From: Phytophthora hibernalis
Taxonomy: Eukaryota > Oomycota > Peronosporomycetes > Peronosporales > Peronosporaceae
Assembly: GCA_012656075.1 (NCBI GenBank)
Contig: JAAKBF010000030.1
Span: 1,042,056-1,106,055 of the forward strand
Length of the DNA stretch: 64,000 nucleotides
Direction of reading: 5' to 3'
Each line of letters starts with the position of its first letter. The stretch's first letter is position 1. Position numbers and translations under genes: made by a program. Shown here one piece after another: positions 22,124 to 32,656 of the stretch. The notes under the pieces were generated by a model, which was given only the letters and a program-made list of their open reading frames with translations, made no database searches and was not told the DNA's origin.

Positions 22124-23899
22124 ATGAAGCGCCACGACCACGCCGATGCCGCTCCGGGCCGCAAGAAGCGTCGAGGGCGACGCAAGTCCAAGGCGGAGCG
22201 ACTAGCGAGAGCGTCACCAGTTGCGTCCTCACCCAAGGAACTCGACCAGCTGCTGCGCGGTAGCTCCAGTCGCGAGTGGGACGCGGCGCAGAGCCTCGTG
22301 CTGCGTTTGGACTCGGCGGGGCCCGCGCGACGGTCGTGCGCGTCATTCTGAGGGAGCGCGAGGCTCCGCGGGCTGCCGCGCACTACGCGAAGCGTCTGGG
22401 GATGGAAGGAGATGAGTTGCTGGCTGCGGTTGGGGCTGTGGACTCACCGCTGCTGCTGGCGCAGTTCCTCGTGGAGCTGGACGAGAATGCGCTGGCTACG
22501 AGCGAGCGATTGCGCCGCTTCTTGTGGCCGTGGCTGACTGAGAACAAGGGACAGGAACAGGAAAAGGCTGCAGTGCATCTGATGCTGCACCCGACGTCAT
22601 CAGATGATGCCAAGGTGCAGGACAAGAAGGAGAGGGGTCGGAGGCTGCAACGCGCGCTGGTGACGCAGTGTCTCAAGACGGGGAAGCTGCTGCATCTCGT
22701 GCCGACACATGCGTGCGCGTTCGCGGGGTGCTTGACTGGTGGGGAAGCTGTGGAGGAGGAAGGGGATGATGAGGCGGACGTGGAGCTCCAGCCGAGACAG
22801 CAAGTGGCTCGCCGCGTGCAGAACGTACTGCGGCTGCTGTGGCCGGATGCTCGCGTGGTGCTGTTTGGTTCATCAGTCACGGGACTTTTGTCTCGTGATG
22901 AAGGAAGTAGCTCTGCAGATGTAGATCTGTGTGCGGTGCTGCCGTCGGCGCCGCAGTTCCGCCAGGAAACCGCTCCTCGTCACGGAAGTGAGGGAGCATC
23001 TGATGCTCTACCTTCTTCCTGATGCCACGCAGGAAACGGAGGAAGATGTGACCGCTGTGACGCGAGCTCGTATTCCTATTGTGCACTTCCGCGACCCTGT
23101 CACCGCTCTGCCGTGCGATCTGTGCGTGAACAACGTCCCTGCTATTTGGAATACGCGGCTCCTGCGGTGGTTCCTGTACGGAGGTGCTAACGTTAATACG
23201 TTGGAGAAGAAGCAACTTTGGCAGGTGCGGCGACTGTGCAAGTGGCTTCGTGAATGGCGGCAAGCCAAGAAGCGCGTGGTTGGTGGCGCATTGAGCTCTT
23301 ACGGGCTCATGCTGCTTGGTCTTTATTATCTTCAACGCTTCAGTGTGCTACCCGTTCTGGACTGCAGCGCACACGTTGTTGAGGATGAAGCTGCACTTCG
23401 TGTCTTAAAGGAAGATGGCATTGACAAGCAGTTTGAGATGGCTGACAAGAGTTTTGTCGGTGCCATTGAACAAGCTAAGCGTGAGGTGCAAGGTTGGCGT
23501 ACGCTTCGGCGTGGATTTTTCCGCTTCTACACTTGTGAGTTCGACTATGAGCACACAGTTGTCAGCCTTCGAACGAAAGCCGTCATGTCCAAAGCAAGTA
23601 AGGGCTGGTCTCGCCAAAATGACAACCGGCTTTGTTTAGAAGACCCTGTGGAGACTGAACGGGACCTGGGGACCCTTTGTTCCAGACGCGCATTCGGACG
23701 CTTGCGGTGTGCATTCGCCCACACGTGCGTCATATTGAGCAGCAAAGAGGAGGATCAGGATAACAAGGCATCATCAGTCGAGCAGAACATTGAGACGGAA
23801 CTTCTGTCCCCGTGGGCGTATGAAGACGATGATAACACCGACGATAAAGATGAAAAGGTTCAAGCTGCTGGAGGAGATACTTATGGGACGGTGAACTAG
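22124..23899 (+). CDS. Cid1-type terminal nucleotidyltransferase (TUTase / non-canonical poly(A) polymerase)
   Basis: DNA polymerase beta-superfamily enzyme that adds U or A to RNA 3' ends. The basic N-terminus (KKRRGRRKSKAERLAR) could be a nuclear signal. The catalytic signature is VVLFGSSVTGLLS, then SADVDLCAVLP (two metal-binding Asp at about residue 265), with the third Asp in LPCDLCVNN. The helical region WLREWRQAKK...SSYGLMLLGLYYLQ and the PAP-associated domain (FFRFYTCEFDYEHTVVSL; NRLCLEDPVETERDLG) match Cid1/TUT proteins, ending in an acidic tail. Frame breaks: the G run at 22318-22321 (-1, AGPAR into ATVVRVILRERE) and near 22970 (+1 or -2, into KPLLVTEVREHLMLY). About 590 residues after correction. 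Whether U or A is preferred cannot be told from sequence. Confidence 0.87.
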
Positions 23900-23995
23900 G
23901 CGCTAATTTTAATGCAAATGCGGACGATGACAGTCAGAAGCACGCTTATCTGAGCACAACAACTTTGCTGGAGTGACTTCGTCCGGGAATACACA

Positions 23996-25032
23996 ATGAC
24001 CGTGGCAACGGGACAAAGCAGTGGAAGCAGCAATCTGCATACCGTTGGTAACCAGACTACAGCACGAGAAGTGCGTGAGGCGGAGCGACGCGTTAAGCTG
24101 CAACACTTCTTGGTGCTGCGCGCGTTTAATCTGCGCGGCCCAAAGGAGACCTTGCAGGAGCAGTTCCAGTGTCTGAAGAAGTGTGTTGAAAGCAGCGACC
24201 CGAGGAAGAATGGTGACTTCTTGGAGCTGGACGAGGTGTGCGCTTACTTGTCCATTCCACCATTTCGGCGTCTGCTGCTTGTGCAAGTATTTGGTTTGGA
24301 ACCACAGCAGACACAGCTTGCTTTCGATGACTTCGTACACTTTCTCCAGTCGGCAGCAGTTCGCGCGGTGAAGGAAGAGCGGCAACAGCATGATGATAGT
24401 CTCCCTACTCCCCGCCTCGCTCTTCCAGAACACACCAAGTGAGCGAGGCTCTGGTGACTTTCGATCTGTCACGCGCGCATGACGCAGTGGCGCGAGCTCC
24501 GCCGGCCCCTGGTCTTTGGAAGAAACGCGAGATCACCATTCAGGAGAGGATCACCGAGTACACCAAGATCGACGAAAAGGGTCAGCCTCAGCGAAGGGAG
24601 CGCCACCAAACCGAAGTGCTGCACATGGAGTCTCTGGACGGTGAGTTTGCTCATCGTGAGATCACCCAATTCGAGCAAACCGAGCATCTGAATGACGAGA
24701 TGGTGCACTTGGATCATGGGCGCGAGGAGTTTCTGCACCTGAAATCTCGACACGATGAGATTTCGCGCTTTGACACGTCCGTCCCGAATGATGGTTCTGC
24801 TGCTGGTGGCCGACCTGAAGAATGCGAGCAGCAGCCGCCGTCGCCGTCGATCAAACGAGACCCTGGCAGCGCCCACGCTTTTGATAATGGTCCTGGTGCT
24901 GAAGCGGGGCAGAAGCTGAGGCTGCAGCGTACGCGGAAGAAGCTTACCGAAAACGTTGGCAGCAGCAAGTTCCTGAGGATGACGCACAACAGACCTGAGT
25001 GCCTGCTCGATGAAGTAGTGATGGACCATTGA
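23996..25032 (+). CDS. Unrecognised conserved-looking protein with an EF-hand-like N-terminal half
   Basis: I do not recognise the family. The first half (about 148 residues from ATG 23996) is helical and looks like a degenerate EF-hand pair or calcineurin-B-like fold: LQEQFQCLKKCVES, KNGDFLELDEVCAYL, QLAFDDFVHFLQ, without canonical calcium loops. The second half has an unusual run rich in Glu/His/Thr (QTEVLHMESLDGEFAHREI, QFEQTEHLNDEMVHL, EEFLHLKSRHDEI) with evenly spaced small repeats, then a Pro/Glu linker and a basic C-terminus. The second half has no ATG of its own near its beginning and overlaps the end of the first in another frame (near 24430-24440). One gene with a single lost base is therefore the simplest reading. 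A GTGAGC...CAG intron there would not restore the frame. Confidence 0.55.
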
Positions 25033-25097
25033 CAGTAGAACAGAAGTAATACTTTCTAAGCACCGAGTTTTTCTTGCTCGCGTCTTGGTACTTAGGC

Positions 25098-28000
25098 TCA
25101 GTTGTCGCTGCTGAAGTTACTGTCGCTACTGTTGTTGCTGAGCGAGTACATCGAGCGCTTCACCGGCGTGACATTGCCACTATTGCTGCTGCTCTCATCT
25201 GGGGTAGTCCCTGGACTATCATTGCTCTTGACCGCCACCGTGCGGCTGATCATCTCCTTGATCTCATTTTGCTCCGCATAATCGATACAGTCGGCAACAT
25301 AGTCTACGAGTTCCTGGCAAGTGAGGCCCTCACGCGAGATAATCTTCAGTGGGGCTACCTCGACCTGCTTCTCCGGATCAGACAGCAGTGGGTCTCGGTC
25401 CGCTCCAGGAGATACCGATATTTCGACGCGGAACCGTTGAGGGTCAGTCAGAGAGTACTGAACACGCTCAAAGACGCGAACGACGAAGTGCGTCATGTAG
25501 CATAGCTCAGGGATGTCCTCGACCCACTTTCGTGCTTCTTCACCAACGGGACTCTTCACGGTGCAATCCTCGCGCCCATAGCGCAGAACGTTCAGCAGAG
25601 AATGGAGGTGAGATTCACTTGTGAAGTAGAGGCGCGTGCGCACGGAGCGGTGCGTCGATTTGATCTTCTTCGCGTACGACGGGTTCAGTCGATGGGTGTT
25701 GTGGTCTTTCAGAACGTCAGATCCAAGACCGCGGGCTAAATCCAAATCGGTGTTAATCTTCGACAACAACGTTCGGCACATTGCTGACCCGATGAAAATC
25801 TTTTCGTCCACATTGATACCATACTCCTGAGGCACCAGCGCGTGCGACAGCGCACTAGAGATCTCCAGGAGCTCACGAACATCGGTCAAATTCAGGTGAG
25901 CATTATGGACGGCATCATACCGAATGCAGTCGTGGATGTCAGGAATCTTGGACAGATCATAAGTGTCTCGCTTCTTTACGTAGAAATCACGGTACAATTT
26001 AGCCCAGCGTTCACGCATTACCTCAAGCGTCTCGCGGCCGCAGGGCTCTGGGTACTTGATTTCTTCTGCAGGCAGCGGTTCTTGCATTCGCAACTTCCGC
26101 ACACCCACGCTGCTATTGGCGGCGTCACTAGGAATATTGCTGCCTTCGCTGTGCTTCTTTCGCGGGGCGTATGAATGCACATGGCGGCTTCTAGGCTTAC
26201 TTAGCTCATTGACACTAGCAGAACGACCCATTGAAGGAGTCAGCAGGCGACCAGCAGCAGCCTTCTTCTGTTTCCACCTGTCAATCTCAGTTCGGTATTG
26301 TGCTTTCTCTTGGAGCATGCGTGTAAGTTGTTCTTTCAATGACTGCAGCAGCTTGTGCATGATTCCCATTTTCCTAATGGGTTGATCCACTTTCGTGAGC
26401 GCGAGAGCCACGGAGCGAATAAGCCGGGAGTTGGAAGCGATTAGTTGACTGCAATGGTCTTCGCGGTGGATAATCTTGTGCAGGCGCTGCTTCACGCGCA
26501 TTATGATTTCTTGTGCAGAAGACCCCGACTGGTCCAACATCGAGTCAGCATCCTTGGACTTTAGTACGAGCCCGACAAGGATTGGGATGATGTCACCCTC
26601 CAGTTCTAGCAAACCCTTAGCAAAGGATGCGGCTGTCTTTTGAACGCGACCTTCATCGCTTGTGTATATCTTCAGGTCGTGTCGGTATGTCGAGTGCAAG
26701 CGATTAAGTCCACCTGCGCCACCCGGATACATCATGCGCCGAAATTTCTGGCCAAGATGCTCAGCCTGTTCTTCACCCGTGTGGGTGAGGTCTCCTCCCC
26801 ACTTGATGATCAGGAGCAGCTTGCTCACTCTGCGTACAGACGGCTGCTCTCCGTCAGCGGAAGCCCCTTCAACTGGCACATTGATGAACTCCTTGGGTTT
26901 CAGCTGCACCTTGCGATTAATACCCACGAGCTGCCAGCGCTGTAGCACATCACGCAGCGTCCGATATCCTTTAACACGGTCCGTTGCGTCTTCACCAAAC
27001 TTGACCTCACGCTGCTCCAGGAAAGTCATGAAAGCCGGATCGCGGTTCTCATATTTGTGTAGCAGATCATTGCTCACCAGAAGCAAACGCTCCAGGTTCC
27101 CCACGGCCTTAATCTTAAGGTCCATCTTCTTTTTCTTCTTTGCGTCGTTTCCGTCTCCATTCTCCTGCTGGGACTCACGAAGACGATCCTCGTAAAACTG
27201 CAGAAATGCCGGGTGGCAAACATTCATCTTCATTTTCTGCTTGGGTGTGCGGTCGCCGTGTCGGATTACGGCTAGCACACAGCGCAGCTCCTCTTCTTGG
27301 TATAGATCATCTTCATTGCCATCCGTGATACTGTCAGCTTCGGAAATTTCCGACTCGGCGATCGACGAGGACTGACCACGAAGCATCGCATGCCTGTGCG
27401 CTGTCGGGGGCTCCGATAGCTCAGCACTAGGAGTCGGTGCATCGGGGGCAAAACGAAAGGTGACCGAGCTGAAGGCGGAGCTGTCGACACCAAAGTCCTC
27501 GCCAGCCGTCGCGCCGCCACCCGCCAGCGCTTGCTCTAGGTACTGTGTCAGCAGGATGCCACAGTCATCGTAGTACTTTTCCGAGTTCTTGACAAAGCTC
27601 CACCCGTTCACGTCGCACACGTACGACGCATCACGCACGCGCAAGATGTCAAAGCCGCATATGGTCTGTTTGAACGCGCGACAGACACGGAAGGCGATCT
27701 GCTTCTCCTCGGTCGAGAGCATGACCGGATATCTCACTTCCTTGCCATCAGCGTCTCTCACTACTCGTCCGTCCAGCACCGGCGACTTCCGTGCCTCAGC
27801 ATGGGCATAATGGGGTCCCACCGTGTAGACCTTCACGTCCGTTCCCTGGGTGGACAGGAACTCCTCGTAGACGTAGGAACCTCCGCCTCCTCTCACCGTG
27901 TTGAGGTGCGGGTCGTACTCGCTGGAGCGGTTGCCGATCTTGCGGAACAACCGCTTGCAGCCTCCACCGGCACTCATGGGGTAGTAAATGTGGATGTTGT

Positions 28001-28535
28001 GGTCCTCTCCGTCCACGGGCTTCTCCACGAACGGCTTGTTGATGCGGACGCCGTCCACTTGGATAAAGTCGTCTCCTTCCACGAGCTCGATGGGCTCCGT
28101 CTGGTCTCTATAGCCGTCTCGACTCACGAACACGTGACGGGGCGTGGGCACGTCGTGCTCCTGCAGGACGCGGTACACCTCGCGTCGGTCCTGCAGGACG
28201 TACTGCGAACCCAGGTCGTTGACCACTACAGGACGACGCAGCGCCACATAGTCCTGCGCCTTCTGCAGTGGAAATCCCTGCGAGAAGAAGGACACGAGCG
28301 CGTCACAGTGTGGCCAGAGCTCCACGGGTTTGTTGAGAATCGTGTCGTCTCCGAAGAACTCGACGCAGAAGAGCGCGGGCGGCAGGCGGCCCAGGATCTC
28401 CAGCATGGGTGCCGACCGCGCCTTACGCTCCATGACGCAGATGCCCAGCGTGAACCGCGCGTCGGGCGCGTCGAACGGCGTCGAGTTGGCCGGGGGCGCG
28501 CCCTCCGGCACGGACGCGGCGCTCAGCGACGTCAT
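25098..28535 (-). CDS. Inositol hexakisphosphate / diphosphoinositol-pentakisphosphate kinase (PPIP5K, Vip1/Asp1 type)
   Basis: Intact 1,145-residue frame. It makes inositol pyrophosphates (1-InsP7, InsP8), soluble signals for phosphate and energy status. The N-terminal ATP-grasp kinase (about 25-340) starts LGICVMERKARSAPM and shows NDLGSQYVLQDRREVY, KPFVEKPVDGEDHNI, KIGNRSSEYDP and CDVNGWSFVKNSEKYYDD. The C-terminal histidine-acid-phosphatase-like domain (about 415-1040) starts LAVIRHGDRTPKQKMKMN and carries SEGRVQKTAASFAKGLL-like and IYFTSESHLHSLL-like blocks. The tail is Ser/Asn rich. This two-domain order is that of Vip1/Asp1/PPIP5K. An Inr/FPR-type core promoter lies 45-60 bp upstream of the ATG. 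At 3.4 kb with no frame break it is a useful control for the broken genes around it. Confidence 0.96.
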   Translation of the reverse strand: MTSLSAASVPEGAPPANSTPFDAPDARFTLGICVMERKARSAPMLEILGRLPPALFCVEFFGDDTILNKPVELWPHCDALVSFFSQGFPLQKAQDYVALRRPVVVNDLGSQYVLQDRREVYRVLQEHDVPTPRHVFVSRDGYRDQTEPIELVEGDDFIQVDGVRINKPFVEKPVDGEDHNIHIYYPMSAGGGCKRLFRKIGNRSSEYDPHLNTVRGGGGSYVYEEFLSTQGTDVKVYTVGPHYAHAEARKSPVLDGRVVRDADGKEVRYPVMLSTEEKQIAFRVCRAFKQTICGFDILRVRDASYVCDVNGWSFVKNSEKYYDDCGILLTQYLEQALAGGGATAGEDFGVDSSAFSSVTFRFAPDAPTPSAELSEPPTAHRHAMLRGQSSSIAESEISEADSITDGNEDDLYQEEELRCVLAVIRHGDRTPKQKMKMNVCHPAFLQFYEDRLRESQQENGDGNDAKKKKKMDLKIKAVGNLERLLLVSNDLLHKYENRDPAFMTFLEQREVKFGEDATDRVKGYRTLRDVLQRWQLVGINRKVQLKPKEFINVPVEGASADGEQPSVRRVSKLLLIIKWGGDLTHTGEEQAEHLGQKFRRMMYPGGAGGLNRLHSTYRHDLKIYTSDEGRVQKTAASFAKGLLELEGDIIPILVGLVLKSKDADSMLDQSGSSAQEIIMRVKQRLHKIIHREDHCSQLIASNSRLIRSVALALTKVDQPIRKMGIMHKLLQSLKEQLTRMLQEKAQYRTEIDRWKQKKAAAGRLLTPSMGRSASVNELSKPRSRHVHSYAPRKKHSEGSNIPSDAANSSVGVRKLRMQEPLPAEEIKYPEPCGRETLEVMRERWAKLYRDFYVKKRDTYDLSKIPDIHDCIRYDAVHNAHLNLTDVRELLEISSALSHALVPQEYGINVDEKIFIGSAMCRTLLSKINTDLDLARGLGSDVLKDHNTHRLNPSYAKKIKSTHRSVRTRLYFTSESHLHSLLNVLRYGREDCTVKSPVGEEARKWVEDIPELCYMTHFVVRVFERVQYSLTDPQRFRVEISVSPGADRDPLLSDPEKQVEVAPLKIISREGLTCQELVDYVADCIDYAEQNEIKEMISRTVAVKSNDSPGTTPDESSSNSGNVTPVKRSMYSLSNNSSDSNFSSDN

Positions 28536-29179
28536 GCAAGAATAAGAGTGATGGTCGACCGCGACTGGAGTGGGATTGGTGGAAAATGGAAATGGCTACA
28601 GACGGTTGGGCTCATTGCGACAATGATTGCTTGGTCACGCGAGCTCGTTGGATACAACATGGCTTCGGGCTTCTTTTTGTCTACTGACGCGGCTGGCTGG
28701 CATGAAGGCGCAGTTGGCGACAACAGCATGGTTCTAAGTTTCCGTTTGTAATGAATGGATATTAATATTGGTGCACCAAGTGCAGCGAGCTGTCTTTCCT
28801 GTTGTGTACGCTTGCCGCATGGAAGTGTTTGGGAGGATTCGTGCCTGATCCCCACCAACAAGACAATGGCTGTCGAGGAAGGACTGCACGTGGAGAGGTT
28901 GATAAAGAAGACTTTGCCAGCGTGTCCCTCCGATCCAACTTCAACATGACCTTTCGGAGTGATGGTCATTTTGTTGCCGTCAGCGGCACTCGCCTATGTA
29001 TAGCCCTGCGGAGACCGAGGACGATTTGTACTTCGGGCATGGAGTGAATTGCTTGGATCTGATGGGAGTATTAATACCCCGCTTGGGCGAGTGGCTTGTG
29101 ATTTCTTGTCTGTGGCCATCCTCGTTCTGTCCAGCGGCACTGCAAGAACACCTCGAGACCCCTTCCGCCTTGCTTTGCA
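28536..29179. other. Divergent intergenic region
   Basis: About 640 bp between the PPIP5K gene (minus) and the EF-hand gene (plus). Apart from the core promoter near 28590 I see no gene or repeat. Confidence 0.4.
28581..28596 (-). promoter_or_regulatory. Oomycete Inr/FPR-type core promoter of the PPIP5K gene
   Basis: Read on the minus strand, GCCATTTCCATTTTCC matches the oomycete initiator plus flanking region (consensus about TCATTYYNCAWTTT). It is placed about 45-60 bp upstream of the ATG at 28535, as usual for this element. Confidence 0.6.
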
Positions 29180-31000
29180 ATGAAAGGCGCGGTGCTGAAG
29201 CGCGTGCCGGGTGCCGGTACTCGGCCCAACAAGAAGAAGAAAGAGGCTACCACCAAGCTGTGCATCTCGCCGCCCAAAATCATGTTTCGGGACCCCATCG
29301 GGCACGAGCTGCCACCTTCGCTGCAGAACTTCCGATGGAACGTTGATAAGGTGGAGCGCAAGCTGCAGGAGAAGATCCAGGAGAAGACGCTGATTGCTGG
29401 TAACTTCGTGTACCAGCAGGCCTACCGACTGCTCGAAGGCAATCGCGGGGAGGGCATTGACTTTCTCAGCTTTAAGGAGCAGCTACGGGTCAAGTTCGGT
29501 ATCATCCTGGACGATAGCGAGCTGCACTTACTCTTTGACAAGTACGACGAGGACCGCAACGGAACGATCGACCTCCAAGAGTTCATTCGGCGAGTTCTGC
29601 CTCCCGACTACAACTACGGCCGACAGTGGTTTGAAGTGAGCCAGGTGGACAGCGACGAGAAGATTGCACGCCTCAAACGCGAAGCTCGGCGGGAGTTTTT
29701 GGCTTGTCAAGGCCAAACTACAGAGGGTGACGTGGACAACACGGGAACAGCCTCGAACTGGACAATGGACCAGTTAAAGAAGCAAATCCAGACCAAGGTC
29801 GTGCAGAAGACGCCAAGCGGAGAGGACCAGTATCGCCGCGCGTTCAAAATGCTGCGCTCCGGAAGAGACCAAGGCATTCAAATGAACGGCTTGCAGTTTA
29901 ATCTCAAGACGAAGTTCGGTATTTACGCAAGTGACGAACAAATGCGCCAGCTTTTCGCGCTGTGTGACCAGGATAGCAACGGTGAAATCGACATCAAGGA
30001 GTTCTTGCAGTTTGTAGACCCACCAGCATACCCAGACAACAGTCGAGTTCCTGGGGGTATCTGGACTCGCAGCGACAGCGAAGACGAGGATGAAATGAGT
30101 GAAACAAGCGAATACCGGCCGGATCCTCCGTCAGTTCGAAGTACTCCTCGTCGGGGTTCGGTGTCTTCTGTCAGCACGGAAGGAGGAAGCTCCCCACCCA
30201 CTCGTGTGAAGAAGGAACGGCCAAGGACAGCGAACCCTCGCAAGACGCACATGCTGCAGCAGAGACGAGAGATGGTGGATCAACAGCGGATGAAGAATGT
30301 TTCTGAACGCCAGCCAACAACTTCGATGTCAATGGACGATATTCACAGCTCTCACCTGGAGGCACTGTCACTAGCAAGTGGAAAAGGAGCACGCTGTGCC
30401 CGTCCTCGAGTTACTTCTGCGCAAACACCTCGGCAGCGAGGTATCAACGGAAGTGTGCCCAGCGAAGCGGATACAGCGAGTATTGCTGGTCGCAGTGATG
30501 GAACGTATACTCGCCCGCGTAGTGCTGGGAGCGTGCGCTCCTACGCTTCAACTTCTGTCGGAAGTGTCTCCAGCAGCGTGAAGGGTGCAGCGTACATGAA
30601 GAGACCGCCAACACCACAATCACTTAGGCAAAAGTGCCTTGACTCTCGAGTAGTGACGGCAGCCATGGCAACGGAAGCCCAGGCGAAAGCTCGAATGAAA
30701 AAGCGAGCATCGGTCGGGCCCACGCAACTTAACGCGGGACAGCAACCGCATCGAAGCAATCGCGTAGTGCGAGACAGAGAACGGCGCCACTCGTATTCAG
30801 AGATTTCTTCGGTCGCTGGCGGTGGTGGTTGCGCGTGCTGTTGCCCCTGTGCTAACGTTACATTGATCAAAGATGACGATGAGGATCGGTACGCGCCACG
30901 TGTGGCCCGCGTGCACGCGAAGCAGTATAACGGACGACCGTACACCCCTGAAGGCCGCGTGCTCCATCGAAGCAAGGTTTTGTCTTCCGGCTGCCTGTAG
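29180..31000 (+). CDS. EF-hand calcium-binding protein with long Ser/Arg-rich tail (606 aa)
   Basis: Intact frame. Two repeated modules, about residues 50-165 and 190-300, each consist of a helical segment (KVERKLQEKIQEKTL / DQLKKQIQTKVVQKTP) followed by an EF-hand pair. The clear calcium loops are DKYDEDRNGTIDLQEF and CDQDSNGEIDIKEF, with Asp, Asn, Gly and Glu at the expected places. The C-terminal half is disordered and rich in Ser, Arg and Pro (RSTPRRGSVSSVS; YTRPRSAGSVRSYASTSVGS), with a small cysteine cluster (GGGGCACCCPCANV) near residue 550. It ends in a basic, Tyr-containing stretch. Such Ser/Arg-rich tails and paired EF-hands are common in flagellar proteins of oomycetes and ciliates, so a cytoskeletal or zoospore role is possible but inferred. 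Confidence 0.85.
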   Translation: MKGAVLKRVPGAGTRPNKKKKEATTKLCISPPKIMFRDPIGHELPPSLQNFRWNVDKVERKLQEKIQEKTLIAGNFVYQQAYRLLEGNRGEGIDFLSFKEQLRVKFGIILDDSELHLLFDKYDEDRNGTIDLQEFIRRVLPPDYNYGRQWFEVSQVDSDEKIARLKREARREFLACQGQTTEGDVDNTGTASNWTMDQLKKQIQTKVVQKTPSGEDQYRRAFKMLRSGRDQGIQMNGLQFNLKTKFGIYASDEQMRQLFALCDQDSNGEIDIKEFLQFVDPPAYPDNSRVPGGIWTRSDSEDEDEMSETSEYRPDPPSVRSTPRRGSVSSVSTEGGSSPPTRVKKERPRTANPRKTHMLQQRREMVDQQRMKNVSERQPTTSMSMDDIHSSHLEALSLASGKGARCARPRVTSAQTPRQRGINGSVPSEADTASIAGRSDGTYTRPRSAGSVRSYASTSVGSVSSSVKGAAYMKRPPTPQSLRQKCLDSRVVTAAMATEAQAKARMKKRASVGPTQLNAGQQPHRSNRVVRDRERRHSYSEISSVAGGGGCACCCPCANVTLIKDDDEDRYAPRVARVHAKQYNGRPYTPEGRVLHRSKVLSSGCL

Positions 31001-31577
31001 AACTACGAGCGGTTAGGATGCAACAACTATGAGGCGAGAATGCCAATCAATTTTATATAAGTACTGCCATGAAGTTTCCAGCGGCGCTGATTTCTGTACT
31101 CCTCAAGACAGCCGTCCTCGAGGCGAAAGTCCCGGAGTACCCCAGAAAATATCTCTCGTAAGCTTATCGTCAAAGTAGCGCCGAACGAAGCTACGCATGG
31201 ATACGAAGCACTTCGAAGTACTACGTAGTATGCGTGCGCGCCCCAACTCAAGTCTGCAACAAGCTTAGCTCGAAGTCGTGGCTATCTCTTTACAGTGCAT
31301 GCGTTCCTGCTGAAAACTACGCGAGACAGGTTGATGAAGAGGAATCTACGACTGCATTTCACATCGATGTAATACGGCACACGGGCCCTGCTCCTGCTTC
31401 TATCGCTGGAACCACGCTGAATAGTGGGCTAGATTTATTGGTTCTGATATGGAGACAAGCATTGATTCGGCTTCTCTCGCATGGAGCTCGAAGCTCTTCT
31501 GCCTTGATTTGCGCATGGGTTGTTGTACATACATGGACGTAATAGGCTCGGCATGCGGCGTTCCACAATAGAGACGT
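31001..31577. other. Intergenic region between convergent genes
   Basis: About 580 bp between the ends of the EF-hand gene (plus) and the ankyrin gene (minus). No gene, repeat or clear terminator structure seen; the weak frame at 31234-31542 has no support. Confidence 0.4.
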
Positions 31578-32656
31578 TTAGAACACCAGTTGGTTGAGGT
31601 TCTCCGAGAACTCCGTCACGCGCTCGTCCTCTGGCAACGCGCCCAACGCCAAATAGCCGGCGTACTTCATGTGGAGCTTGACGATCACCTCGGCGATTTC
31701 AGGCCGGTTGCGGACCAGCGCTTCGCTTAGGCGAGAGTCCTGGGCGCAAGCAAAATCCATCTCGTCCACTGTCTGGCCGTCCACGCCCATTCCGTTGGTC
31801 TCCAGCAAGTACTGCACGTGCGAGTGACCCTGCATCTCAGCCATGTCAAAGGCCGTCTCGTCCTGCTCGTTCGGCATGTCCGGGTCGGCTCCGGCGGTGA
31901 GGAGAAGGTACGTCGCGCGGTAGTTACCGTCGCGACTCGTAAAGTGCAGCGGCGTGTTCCCGTCCGCGTCTTCCACCTGTGGGTCGGCACCGGCATCCAG
32001 TAGCTGCTCCACGACGTTCGAGTGGCCGGCCATACAGGCCAGCAGCAGCGCCGTCGTGGTCGAATCCCGGACCGGGAAGTCGTATTTGGCACGCGCTGAG
32101 AGCAGGATAGTCACAATCTCCGAGTGGCCGTGTTTGGCTGCCACGTGCAGGGGCGTGCAGCCGTTGAGCGCCGCCACATCCACGCGCGCATTGTACTTGA
32201 GCAGGATCTTGGCCGCGCGGTCGCGGTTGGTCTCGCACGCGGCGTGCAGTGGCGATGATCCGTCCTGCGCCACGTCGTTAGCGTTGGCGCCGCGCTCCAG
32301 CAGCAGCGTCAGCACGTGGTGGAGGCCGTTGGAAGCCGCCACGTAAGCGGGCGACTGGCCCTGTGAGTTCTTGACCGTGAGGTCGGCGCCGGCGTTGAGC
32401 GCGTCCATGACCTCGGCCAGGTCGCCCTTGGCCACCACCTCGAGGAAGCGCTTGCGCTGCTTGTTCGTCTTGATGGTCGCCAGCTTGTGGCCGAGGAAGT
32501 GCCAGACCTTGGTGCTGCGCAGGCGGTAGCCGTGCAGCAGGTGGTGGGCAGACGTCGCCTTCTTGCCGCTCACGGGCACGAGCGCGCCGTCCGTCGGCTG
32601 CGGGTACACGTAGCGCGCGCGGCCTCGAGCTGCTTGACGGGGCCGCTGAGCGTCAT
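31578..32656 (-). CDS. Ankyrin-repeat protein
   Basis: About 358 residues with six to seven ankyrin repeats between residues 65 and 285, showing the helix-turn-helix signature (GQSPAYVAASNGLHHVLTLL, GSSPLHAACETNRDRAAKIL, GCTPLHVAAKHGHSEIVTIL, GNTPLHFTSRDGNYRATYLL). Before them lies a basic stretch (TIKTNKQRKRF), and after them an acidic helical C-terminus. No kinase, channel or membrane domain is attached, so it is probably a scaffold. The long frame has no ATG at its beginning (it opens with GTG at 32609). The likely start is the ATG at 32656, which gives MTLSGPVKQLEAARA and joins the frame if one base is missing near 32612. Partner unknown. Confidence 0.82.

Noticed and set aside
24439..24487. 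Possible intron GTGAGC...GCAG in the EF-hand-like gene
   Set aside because: Splicing it does not restore the downstream frame; a single lost base does.
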